This document shows, piece after piece, positions 1 through 5,127 of a stretch of DNA of 5,197 nt (position 1 is the stretch's first letter; each line of letters starts with the position of its first letter). Made by a program: the position numbers and the translations under genes. The notes under the pieces were generated by a model. It did no database searches and was not told where the DNA came from. It saw nothing but the letters and a program-made list of their open reading frames with translations. The stretch is from Minisyncoccota bacterium (lineage in GTDB: Bacteria; Patescibacteriota; Minisyncoccia; Minisyncoccales; Minisyncoccaceae), in the NCBI GenBank assembly GCA_028690275.1, contig JAQVBN010000045.1, positions 1 to 5,197 on the forward strand. The letters run 5' to 3'.

Positions 1-47
1 TCAAACATCTGTGTCATTTCAATTTTTTTAGCTAATATATATTTCAT
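1..47 (-). CDS. rplC: 50S ribosomal protein L3, N-terminal fragment (cut by window edge)
   Basis: Reading the minus strand from the ATG at 47-45 gives MKYILAKKIEMTQMF, then two bases of a further codon before the edge. This matches the start of bacterial L3, where a short beta strand is followed by the conserved KK-x-x-MTQ-x-F segment. L3 is an early-assembling 23S rRNA-binding protein of the large subunit whose long loop reaches toward the peptidyl-transferase centre; none of that part is visible here. The gene follows rpsJ, as in the canonical S10 operon (rpsJ-rplC-rplD-rplW), and this order strongly supports so short a call. No Shine-Dalgarno sequence precedes the ATG; the upstream bases are TTGAATAAAAT. 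The spacing to rpsJ is 75 nt. Confidence 0.85.
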   Translation of the reverse strand, partial: MKYILAKKIEMTQMF

Positions 48-59
48 ATTTTATTCAAT

Positions 60-99
60 AAAAAATCTGAACACTAGTCCAGGATTTTATTAGACCAGT
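60..99 (-). terminator. Weak hairpin plus T-run between rpsJ and rplC (possible leaky terminator)
   Basis: On the minus strand, ACTGGTCT (99-92) can pair with GGACTAGT (80-73) across an 11-nt loop, giving 8 pairs of which two are G-U. A run of six T (65-60) follows, but 7 nt after the stem, which is further than in a canonical intrinsic terminator. It begins about 23 nt after the rpsJ stop and ends 12 nt before the rplC start. It may be a leaky terminator, a processing site or simply spacer. Confidence is low because rplC would normally be co-transcribed with rpsJ. Confidence 0.25.
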
Positions 100-122
100 T
101 CATTCGATCAATTCTATACTTC

Positions 123-470
123 TTATAATACACTTTTAATCTCTGTGTCAACACCAGCAGGTAGTGTTAATGTTTTTAATGCATCAACTACTTTTTGGTT
201 TGGGTTTAGGATATCAATCAATCTTTTGTGAATTCTCATCTCAAATTGCTCTCTTGCAGACTTGTGAACAAAGGTTGATCTGTTCACAGTGAACTTGCTC
301 ATTTCTATTGGTAATGGTACGGGGCCAGAAACCTGTGCCCCGCATCTCAAAACCATGTCAACGATTTGTTCAGCACTCTTATCAATCACTTTGTGATCGT
401 ATGCTCTCAATTTAATCCTTAACTTAGGAACAATTTCACTCTTTTCAGTTGTGTTTGCTTTTGCTGACAT
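123..470 (-). CDS. rpsJ: 30S ribosomal protein S10 (NusE)
   Basis: This 115-residue protein matches S10 over its whole length, after a lysine/threonine-rich N-terminal extension of about 12 residues. Recognisable segments are [15 protein letters not shown] (16-30), the loop [11 protein letters not shown] (44-54), then [20 protein letters not shown] and the C-terminal [17 protein letters not shown]10 sits in the head of the small subunit, and as NusE it also joins NusB in transcription antitermination complexes. The chosen ATG is 10 nt after the tuf stop, and the protein reads naturally from it. No Shine-Dalgarno sequence is visible; the upstream bases are AATAAATAAACTTCG. The tight spacing implies co-transcription with tuf, and rplC follows. 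Codons 43-51 are markedly GC-rich (GGG, GGC, CCC) for this AT-rich window and form a strong hairpin, listed separately. Confidence 0.97.
   Translation of the reverse strand: MSAKANTTEKSEIVPKLRIKLRAYDHKVIDKSAEQIVDMVLRCGAQVSGPVPLPIEMSKFTVNRSTFVHKSAREQFEMRIHKRLIDILNPNQKVVDALKTLTLPAGVDTEIKSVL
320..342 (-). repeat. GC-rich inverted repeat inside rpsJ
   Basis: CGGGGC at 320-325 and GCCCCG at 337-342 are perfect complements. Inside them CAG (326-328) pairs with CTG (333-335), leaving one bulged base (336) and a 4-nt loop, so the rpsJ mRNA can form a 9-pair hairpin closed by a GUUU loop. It covers codons 43-51 of S10 (CGAQVSGPV). Such GC density stands out against the surrounding AT-rich sequence. 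Whether it is a functional RNA element or a by-product of conserved Gly and Pro codons cannot be told from one sequence. Confidence 0.6.
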
Positions 471-480
471 CGAAGTTTAT

Positions 481-1674
481 TTATTTAATAATCTTAGTAA
501 TAACACCGGCACCTACTGTCTTTCCACCCTCTCTAATCGCAAATCCTTGCTTCTCTTCTAAGGCTACTGGCACTATTAAATTAACAGTAATAGTTACTGT
601 ATCTCCTGGCATAACCATCTCTGTTCCCTCAGGTAAAACTACATCTCCTGTAATATCAGCTGTTCTGATAAAGAATTGTGGTTTGTATCCCTTAAAGAAT
701 GGAGTGTGTCTTCCTCCTTCGTCTTTTGTTAAAACATAGATCTGAGCCTCAAATTCTGTATGAGGAGTAATTGAACCTGGTTTAGCAATAACTTGTCCTC
801 TTTCAATATCTTCTTTCTTTAAACCTCTTAATAAAACTCCAACATTATCTCCTGCTTGTCCTTCATCTAAGAACTTTCTAAACATTTCAACAGAAACAAC
901 AGTTGTTTTTTGAGTTGGTCTAATACCAACAATTTCCATTTCATCATTTGGATGAATAGCACCTCTTTCAATTCTACCAGTAGCTACAGTTCCTCTTCCT
1001 TCGATAGTAAAGATATCTTCAATAGCAAGTAAAGCTGGCTTGTCGTTATCTCTTACTGGATCTGGGAAATAAGAATCAACAGTTTCCATTAATTTTAGAA
1101 CTTGCTTTACGTTTTCATCATCAGCTGAAGTAGCTTCTAATGTCTTTAAAGCAGAACCTCTAATAATAGGAGTTTCATCTCCTGGGAATTTGTATTTCTT
1201 TAATAATTCTCTAATTTCATCTTCTACCAACTCTAACATTTCTGGATCATCAACCATATCACATTTGTTTAAGAAAACAACAATAGATGGTAAACCTACT
1301 TGTTTAGCTAAAAGAATGTGTTCTCTTGTTTGTGGCATAGGACCGTCTGGAGCAGAAACTACTAAAATAGCACCATCCATCTGAGCGGCACCAGTAATCA
1401 TGTTCTTAATATAATCAGCATGGCCTGGACAATCAATATGAGCGTAGTGTCTCTTTTCTGTCTCGTATTCTAAGTGAGAAATGTTAATAGTAACTCCTCT
1501 TTGCTTTTCTTCTGGAGCTGAATCGATTTGATCTACTCCTCTGTCGTCGGCTTTTTGTCCAGCTAAATGCAATGAGTGCAAAATAGCAGCACTTAATGTG
1601 GTTTTACCATGGTCAACGTGTCCAATGGTACCAATATTTAAATGTGTTTTTGTTCTTTCAAATTTTTCTGCCAT
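481..1674 (-). CDS. tuf: Elongation factor Tu
   Basis: EF-Tu is the GTPase that carries aminoacyl-tRNA to the ribosomal A site. The 397-residue length is typical. GTPase motifs are all present: P-loop GHVDHGKT (18-25), switch I RGVTI (60-63 with Thr62 for Mg2+), switch II DCPGH (81-85, catalytic His85), NKCD (136-139) and SAL (174-176). Domain II follows from about residue 212 ([13 protein letters not shown] at 226-238), then domain III with [15 protein letters not shown] (320-334) and the C-terminal [14 protein letters not shown]. Switch I has Val61 where most EF-Tu proteins have Ile (RGITI). The start is fixed by [19 protein letters not shown]. No Shine-Dalgarno sequence precedes it. The gene has its own promoter about 120 nt upstream and runs into rpsJ after 10 nt. 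A single-copy or duplicate status cannot be judged from this window. Confidence 0.98.
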   Translation of the reverse strand: MAEKFERTKTHLNIGTIGHVDHGKTTLSAAILHSLHLAGQKADDRGVDQIDSAPEEKQRGVTINISHLEYETEKRHYAHIDCPGHADYIKNMITGAAQMDGAILVVSAPDGPMPQTREHILLAKQVGLPSIVVFLNKCDMVDDPEMLELVEDEIRELLKKYKFPGDETPIIRGSALKTLEATSADDENVKQVLKLMETVDSYFPDPVRDNDKPALLAIEDIFTIEGRGTVATGRIERGAIHPNDEMEIVGIRPTQKTTVVSVEMFRKFLDEGQAGDNVGVLLRGLKKEDIERGQVIAKPGSITPHTEFEAQIYVLTKDEGGRHTPFFKGYKPQFFIRTADITGDVVLPEGTEMVMPGDTVTITVNLIVPVALEEKQGFAIREGGKTVGAGVITKIIK

Positions 1675-1682
1675 AGTTTTAT

Positions 1683-1712
1683 TTTAATAAATAATTAATT
1701 TAATAAATAATT
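1683..1712 (-). repeat. Tandem 14-nt direct repeat next to the tuf start
   Basis: The plus-strand sequence TTTAATAAATAATT occurs perfectly at 1683-1696 and again at 1699-1712, with a 2-nt spacer (period 16). On the mRNA strand this is AATTATTTATTAAA twice, ending 8 nt before the tuf ATG. It is all A and T, so slippage or chance is possible. An exact 14-nt tandem match directly at the initiation region of a very highly expressed gene could keep the site unstructured or act as a translation enhancer. Confidence 0.6.
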
Positions 1713-1731
1713 GTGAATTAAAATTCACAAT
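1710..1731. repeat. Perfect 10-bp inverted repeat in the tuf leader
   Basis: ATTGTGAATT (1710-1719) and AATTCACAAT (1722-1731) are exact complements separated by AA. As RNA the practical fold is a stem of about 9 pairs with a 4-nt loop, located 36 to 57 nt before the tuf ATG. As DNA it is a dyad of the kind bound by dimeric regulators, including TGTGA half-sites reminiscent of, but not proof of, a CRP/FNR-type operator. It lies downstream of the predicted transcription start, so either a leader hairpin or a roadblock operator is possible. Confidence 0.6.
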
Positions 1732-1792
1732 AATATCAGTAATCAATGTTACTTATAATAAAAAACTGATAATTTTTATTGATAATATATAC

Positions 1793-1820
1793 ATTGTACC
1801 GAAATATTTGAAAAAGTCAA
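1793..1820 (-). promoter_or_regulatory. Sigma70-type promoter for tuf (and rpsJ onward)
   Basis: On the minus strand a -35 box TTGACT (1820-1815) is followed after 16 nt by a -10 box TACAAT (1798-1793). Each box has one mismatch to the housekeeping consensus. The predicted start is near 1786. The promoter lies directly downstream of the terminator that closes the fusA-small ORF unit and upstream of tuf, exactly where a separate EF-Tu promoter would be expected. This is the best promoter match I could find in the window. It would drive tuf, rpsJ and probably rplC. Confidence 0.75.
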
Positions 1821-1849
1821 TACCCAAAATGTGGAGAACCTTTTCATAT

Positions 1850-1878
1850 AAAAGGAGGCTTTATCGCCTCCTTTTTTT
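1850..1878 (-). terminator. Intrinsic terminator after the fusA-small ORF unit (symmetrical)
   Basis: AAAAGGAGGC (1850-1859) and GCCTCCTTTT (1866-1875) form a perfect 10-bp stem with a 6-nt loop. On the minus strand the GC core is followed by TTTTATAT, an acceptable but imperfect T-tract, and the hairpin begins 1 nt after the small-ORF stop codon. On the plus strand the same stem is followed by seven T (1872-1878), a textbook terminator. It therefore probably works in both directions. It separates the fusA unit from the tuf promoter. Confidence 0.8.
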
Positions 1879-2056
1879 AAAATGGTAAATCTTCAAGTTT
1901 TAGACCCTCTTCTTGAGGTTCCTCTAGTTTATCTACCACCACCTCTTTTGATTCAGAAGGGGCATCATATTTCGAAATAATATAAGTATTTTGATCTTCA
2001 AGGATAATTAACTTTCCTTCCTTGTCGACTATTTTTTTTATATCTTCAAAATTCAT
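1877..2056 (-). CDS. Small acidic protein of unknown function between fusA and tuf
   Basis: This 59-residue ORF starts at the ATG at 2056-2054, 2 nt after the fusA stop, and ends with TAA at 1879-1877, directly at the terminator hairpin. That position argues for a real, translationally coupled last gene of the fusA unit. I do not recognise the family. The N-terminal half begins MNFEDIKKIV and continues with two predicted beta strands (KLIILED at 15-21 and TYIISKYD at 24-31), a layout that loosely recalls the N-terminal part of Phd/YefM-type antitoxin-like proteins, though no toxin gene is nearby. The second half is acidic and probably disordered. The whole protein has 16 acidic and 8 basic residues and ends in KLEDLPF, resembling the acidic D-x-P-F tail of bacterial SSB. 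There is no signal peptide or membrane segment. A GAAGGT inside the fusA end (2076-2071) is the only possible, rather distant, ribosome binding site. Confidence 0.75.
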   Translation of the reverse strand: MNFEDIKKIVDKEGKLIILEDQNTYIISKYDAPSESKEVVVDKLEEPQEEGLKLEDLPF

Positions 2057-2058
2057 AT

Positions 2059-4173
2059 TTATTTTCTTTTACCTTCTATAATTTCCTGTGAAATATTTCC
2101 TGGGACTTTTTCATAAGCACTAAACTCCATAGTAAAGGTTCCTCTTCCTTCGGTTAAAGAACGAAGTCCTGTAGCATATCCAAAAGTTTCTGATAGTGGA
2201 ATCTTAGCGTCAATAATTTTTAATCCCCCCTTATCTTCTGTTTGATCGATTTGACCTCTTCTAGATGATAAGTCTCCGATTACATCTCCTAAAAACTTCT
2301 CTGGTGTTGCTACTTCCATCTTCATAATAGGCTCAAGAATAAAGGCTTTTGCTTTTCTAGCAGCTTCAATTAAAGCTTGGGCAGCAGCAATCTTGAAAGC
2401 AATTTCAGAAGAGTCAACTTCATGGAAAGATCCATCATATAATGTTGCTTTAACATCAATTAAATTATATCCTGCAACAACACCTTTTTCACAAGCTTCT
2501 TTAATACCTTTTTCAACAGCTGGAATATATTCTCTTGGAATAGTTCCTCCTTTAATTTCATCAACAAATTCAAAACCTTTTCCTCTTTCCATTGGCTCAA
2601 TCCTAATTTTAACGTGTCCATACTGTCCCTTACCTCCAGATTGTTTAACATACTTATATTCAGCTTCAGCATTTGCTTCAATAGCTTCTTTATAAGAAAC
2701 TTGTGGCCTTCCTACGTTTGCTTCTACTCCAAACTCTCTTTTCATTCTATCAACTAAAATATCCAAATGTAACTCTCCCATACCTCCAATAATAATTTCT
2801 CCTGTTTCTTCATCTGTTTTAACTCTAAAGGTTGGATCCTCTTCTTGTAATTTTTTAAGAGCCGCTCCCATCTTTTCTTGATCCTCTTTAGTCTTTGGCT
2901 CAATCTTAATATTAATAACTGGCTCAGGAAAACTAATTTGTTCTAAAACAATAGGATTCTTCTCGTCACATAAAGTGTTTCCTGTAGTAGTTTTCTTTAA
3001 GGCAACTGCCGCACAAATATCTCCAGCATAAACCTCATCTACTTCTTCTCTTTGATTAGCGTGCATTCTTAAAATTCTACCAAGTCTTTCTCTTTCTCCT
3101 GTGTTTGTATTCAATAAATAACTTCCTTTTGTTAAAGTTCCTGAATAAACTCTAATATATGTTAAAGTTCCTACATATGGATCTGTAGCAATCTTAAAAG
3201 CAAGAGAAGTAAATGGTTCGTCATCCTTAGCATGTCTTTCTAAAACCTTAGTCTCGTCTTTAGGATCAGTTCCTTGAACTGGTGGTAAATCAATTGGAGA
3301 TGGTAAATATTCAACAACAGCATCTAAAAGCAATTGTACTCCTTTGTTTCTTAAAGCAGTTCCACAAAGTATAGGTACTAATTTAGAAGCAATAGTTGCT
3401 TTTCTTAAAGCTGCCTTTAACTCTTCTTCGCTAACTTCTTCTCCTCCTCCTAAATACTTCTCCATAACAATATCATCCTCTCCTGCAACCTTCTCAATCA
3501 TCTTTGCTCTTAGACTAGTAGCTTTTTCTTTAAATTCTTCAGGAATCTCAACTATCTTAACTCCGTTTCCATTTTCTCCTTCGAAAATATAAGCTTTCAT
3601 TTTAATCAAGTCAATCACTCCGTTCATTTCAGCTTCTTCTCCAAGTGGCATTTGAATAGCAACTGCATTCTTAGTTAATTTTTCAAAAATAGTAGAAACA
3701 GCATAATCAAAAGAAGCTCCAACTCTATCAAGTTTATTAATAAAACAAATTCTAGGAACCCCAAACTTATCAGCCTGTCTCCAAACAGTTTCTGACTGAG
3801 CTTCAACTCCACTAACCCCATCAAAAACAACCACTGCTCCATCAAGAACCCTTAAAGATCTTTGCACTTCTGCCGTAAAATCAATGTGCCCAGGAGTATC
3901 GATTAAGTTAATTCTGTGTTCGTTTTTCTTCTCTCCGGTTAAATAACCTTCAGGAGACCAAAAACAAGTTGTTGCGGCAGAACAAATAGTAATTCCTCTT
4001 TCTCTTTCTTGTTCCATCCAATCCATTTGAGATTCTCCAGTGTGTGTCTCTCCAATTTTATGAGAAACTCCAGTATAATACAAAATACGCTCTGAAACAG
4101 TTGTTTTTCCTGCATCAATATGAGCAATAATTCCGATATTTCTATATTTTTCTATTGGGTATTTTCTAGGCAT
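2059..4173 (-). CDS. fusA: Elongation factor G
   Basis: EF-G is the GTPase that drives mRNA-tRNA translocation and, with RRF, ribosome recycling. At 704 residues it is full length. Domain I shows the P-loop AHIDAGKT (17-24), switch I RGIT (59-62), DTPGH (92-96), NKLD (146-149) and CGTA (270-273, G5). Domain II follows from about residue 315, domain III around 415-490 with [12 protein letters not shown] (461-472), domain IV with GGKGQYGH (513-520) and the tip loop HEVDSSE (584-590), and domain V with [13 protein letters not shown] (666-678). The start is fixed by [20 protein letters not shown]. There is no real Shine-Dalgarno sequence, only a purine stretch AGAAGAAGAA about 15 nt upstream. The gene lies 73 nt after rpsG with a terminator-like hairpin in between, so its expression may be partly uncoupled from rpsL-rpsG. 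It couples tightly to the small ORF downstream. Confidence 0.98.
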   Translation of the reverse strand: MPRKYPIEKYRNIGIIAHIDAGKTTVSERILYYTGVSHKIGETHTGESQMDWMEQERERGITICSAATTCFWSPEGYLTGEKKNEHRINLIDTPGHIDFTAEVQRSLRVLDGAVVVFDGVSGVEAQSETVWRQADKFGVPRICFINKLDRVGASFDYAVSTIFEKLTKNAVAIQMPLGEEAEMNGVIDLIKMKAYIFEGENGNGVKIVEIPEEFKEKATSLRAKMIEKVAGEDDIVMEKYLGGGEEVSEEELKAALRKATIASKLVPILCGTALRNKGVQLLLDAVVEYLPSPIDLPPVQGTDPKDETKVLERHAKDDEPFTSLAFKIATDPYVGTLTYIRVYSGTLTKGSYLLNTNTGERERLGRILRMHANQREEVDEVYAGDICAAVALKKTTTGNTLCDEKNPIVLEQISFPEPVINIKIEPKTKEDQEKMGAALKKLQEEDPTFRVKTDEETGEIIIGGMGELHLDILVDRMKREFGVEANVGRPQVSYKEAIEANAEAEYKYVKQSGGKGQYGHVKIRIEPMERGKGFEFVDEIKGGTIPREYIPAVEKGIKEACEKGVVAGYNLIDVKATLYDGSFHEVDSSEIAFKIAAAQALIEAARKAKAFILEPIMKMEVATPEKFLGDVIGDLSSRRGQIDQTEDKGGLKIIDAKIPLSETFGYATGLRSLTEGRGTFTMEFSAYEKVPGNISQEIIEGKRK

Positions 4174-4197
4174 ATATTATTAATTAATTCTTCTTCT

Positions 4198-4231
4198 AAA
4201 AAAAGAAACTGTCTTGGTTATAACAGTTTCT
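4198..4231 (-). terminator. Intrinsic terminator or attenuator between rpsG and fusA
   Basis: On the minus strand AGAAACTGT (4231-4223) pairs perfectly with ACAGTTTCT (4212-4204) across a 10-nt loop, and a T-run of seven (4204-4198, the first T also closing the stem) follows immediately. The stem begins 15 nt after the rpsG stop. The stem is only one-third GC, so termination is likely partial. With only about 24 nt left before the fusA ATG, there is no room for a normal promoter downstream, so fusA should depend on read-through or on a promoter overlapping the rpsG end. Confidence 0.65.
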
Positions 4232-4246
4232 CTTAACTTATTATGT

Positions 4247-4711
4247 TTACCAAGCAAAGTGGGCAAAGGCTCTATTTGCTTCAGCCATTCTATGTGCATC
4301 CTCTCTCTTTCTTACTGAGTTTCCTCGGTTTTCTGAAGCTTCTATGATTTCTTCTGATAATTTTAAAGACATTGCTTTACCTTTCTTTGATCTTGAAGTT
4401 CCAATAATCCATTTCATTGCAAGGCTCAATTTTCTTTCGCCCTTAACTTCCATAGGAACCTGGTAAGTAGCTCCACCAACTCTTCTTGGCTTAACTTCGA
4501 GTAATGGTGAAACGTTTTCAATTGCTTTCAAAAATACGTCTAATGGATCTTGTTTGGTCTTCTCTTTAATGATATCGAAAGCATCGTAAACAATCCTTAG
4601 GGCTGTTTTCTTTTTTCCATTCCACATTATTTGATTAGCAAACTTAGCTACGATAATATTATCGTATTTCATGTCTGGTTCAACTACATTGTGTTCAAAT
4701 TTTTTTGCCAT
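4247..4711 (-). CDS. rpsG: 30S ribosomal protein S7
   Basis: S7 is the primary assembly protein of the small-subunit head; it binds the 3' major domain of 16S rRNA and lies near the mRNA exit channel. The 154-residue length is normal (the E. coli protein is slightly longer). Recognisable blocks are [13 protein letters not shown] (22-34), the [15 protein letters not shown] segment (75-89), LAMKWII (97-103) and the C-terminal [22 protein letters not shown]. It starts 5 nt after the rpsL stop. In E. coli, S7 represses its operon by binding a structured rpsL-rpsG gap; with 5 nt here that site cannot exist in the same form, so any feedback must use another target. No Shine-Dalgarno sequence precedes the ATG; the overlap with the rpsL end suggests translational coupling or re-initiation. 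Confidence 0.98.
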   Translation of the reverse strand: MAKKFEHNVVEPDMKYDNIIVAKFANQIMWNGKKKTALRIVYDAFDIIKEKTKQDPLDVFLKAIENVSPLLEVKPRRVGGATYQVPMEVKGERKLSLAMKWIIGTSRSKKGKAMSLKLSEEIIEASENRGNSVRKREDAHRMAEANRAFAHFAW

Positions 4712-4716
4712 ATATT

Positions 4717-5127
4717 TTATTTCTGAGGTTTTTTAGCACCATACTTACTTCTCTTTTTCTTTCTATCAACTCCTTGGAAATCTAACACTCCTCTTACTAA
4801 ATGATATCTTACTCCTGGTAAATCCTTTACCCTACCTCCTCTAAGCATAACAATCGAGTGTTCCTGTAAAGTGTGTCCTTCTCCTGGGATATATGCTGTT
4901 ACTTCCATTCCGTTAGATAATTTAACTCTAGCTACTTTTCTCAAGGCTGAGTTAGGTTTCTTAGGTGTAGTTGTAAAAACTTTAATACAAACTCCTTTCT
5001 TAAAAGGTGAAAAATATTCAGTTGGTCTGTTTTTAACTGGATTAAAACCGGCTCTCATTGCTGGAGTGGCAGTCTTTCTTTTAATAATCTTTCTTCCTCT
5101 TTTTATTAATTGATTAATTGTTGACAT
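4717..5127 (-). CDS. rpsL: 30S ribosomal protein S12
   Basis: S12 lies at the decoding centre and affects accuracy and streptomycin response. The 136-residue form has an N-terminal insertion of about 13 residues compared with E. coli, similar to the length in Firmicutes. Key segments are [25 protein letters not shown] (52-64), [14 protein letters not shown] (78-91), [14 protein letters not shown] (96-109) and the C-terminal RSKYGAKKP. Lys56 and Lys101, equivalents of the lysines changed in streptomycin-resistant mutants, are wild type, and Asp102, the site of beta-methylthiolation in many bacteria, is present. It is the first gene of the unit visible here. An AAGGA lies upstream but about 13 nt from the ATG with a T-run between, a weak Shine-Dalgarno candidate. 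Confidence 0.98.
   Translation of the reverse strand: MSTINQLIKRGRKIIKRKTATPAMRAGFNPVKNRPTEYFSPFKKGVCIKVFTTTPKKPNSALRKVARVKLSNGMEVTAYIPGEGHTLQEHSIVMLRGGRVKDLPGVRYHLVRGVLDFQGVDRKKKRSKYGAKKPQK

Larger units (their letters stand above)
1675..1786 (-). promoter_or_regulatory. Predicted tuf 5' leader, AT-rich and repeat-bearing
   Basis: If transcription starts about 7 nt past the -10 box, the tuf mRNA has a leader of roughly 110 nt with no apparent coding content. It contains three ordered elements. First, a long-range inverted repeat pairs ACTGATA (1765-1771) with TATCAGT (1734-1740) around a 24-nt loop. Second comes a perfect 10-bp inverted repeat (1710-1731). Third is a tandem 14-nt direct repeat (1683-1712) just before the start codon. 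There is no Shine-Dalgarno sequence. I recognise no known riboswitch or ribosomal-protein leader here. The transcription start is inferred from the promoter, not observed. Confidence 0.45.

Noticed and set aside
449..739. Plus-strand ORF opposite the tuf 3' end, with a hydrophobic N-terminus
   Set aside because: It lies fully antisense to the highly conserved tuf and rpsJ coding sequence and has no recognisable domain; a shadow of the real gene.
1190..1384. Plus-strand ORF inside tuf
   Set aside because: Antisense to the EF-Tu G domain, Ser/Ile-rich composition typical of a complementary-strand shadow.
1777..1848. A 23-codon minus-strand ORF starting at ATG 1848-1846, preceded by GGAGG
   Set aside because: The GGAGG lies about 20 nt upstream and is buried in the terminator stem, and the ORF runs through the tuf promoter boxes; no plausible expression.
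1850..1859. AAAAGGAGGC on the plus strand as a strong Shine-Dalgarno site
   Set aside because: No start codon follows within normal distance; the sequence is explained as a terminator arm.
1675..1876. tRNA, CRISPR or mobile-element remnant in the longest gene gap
   Set aside because: No cloverleaf, spaced repeat series, transposase fragment or terminal inverted repeats seen; the gap is explained by terminator, promoter and leader.
2393..2695. Plus-strand ORF inside fusA, and the overlapping out-of-frame minus ORF at 2460-2681
   Set aside because: Both overlap conserved EF-G domain IV coding sequence in other frames and have low-complexity Leu/Lys or Ser/Pro composition.
3344..3592. Plus-strand ORF inside fusA
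   Set aside because: Antisense to the EF-G G domain, Ser/Phe-rich shadow with no supporting signals.
3939..4127. Out-of-frame minus-strand ORF near the fusA start
   Set aside because: It runs through the conserved EF-G switch regions in the wrong frame.
4871..5113. Plus-strand ORF opposite rpsL with a hydrophobic C-terminus that looks like a membrane segment
   Set aside because: The hydrophobic stretch is the complement of lysine/arginine-rich S12 codons, a known antisense artefact.
123..5127. Alternative genetic code (UGA as Gly or Trp), seen in some CPR and Mycoplasma lineages
   Set aside because: No in-frame TGA occurs in any of the six complete genes despite many Gly codons, and all stops are TAA, so the standard bacterial code is sufficient.
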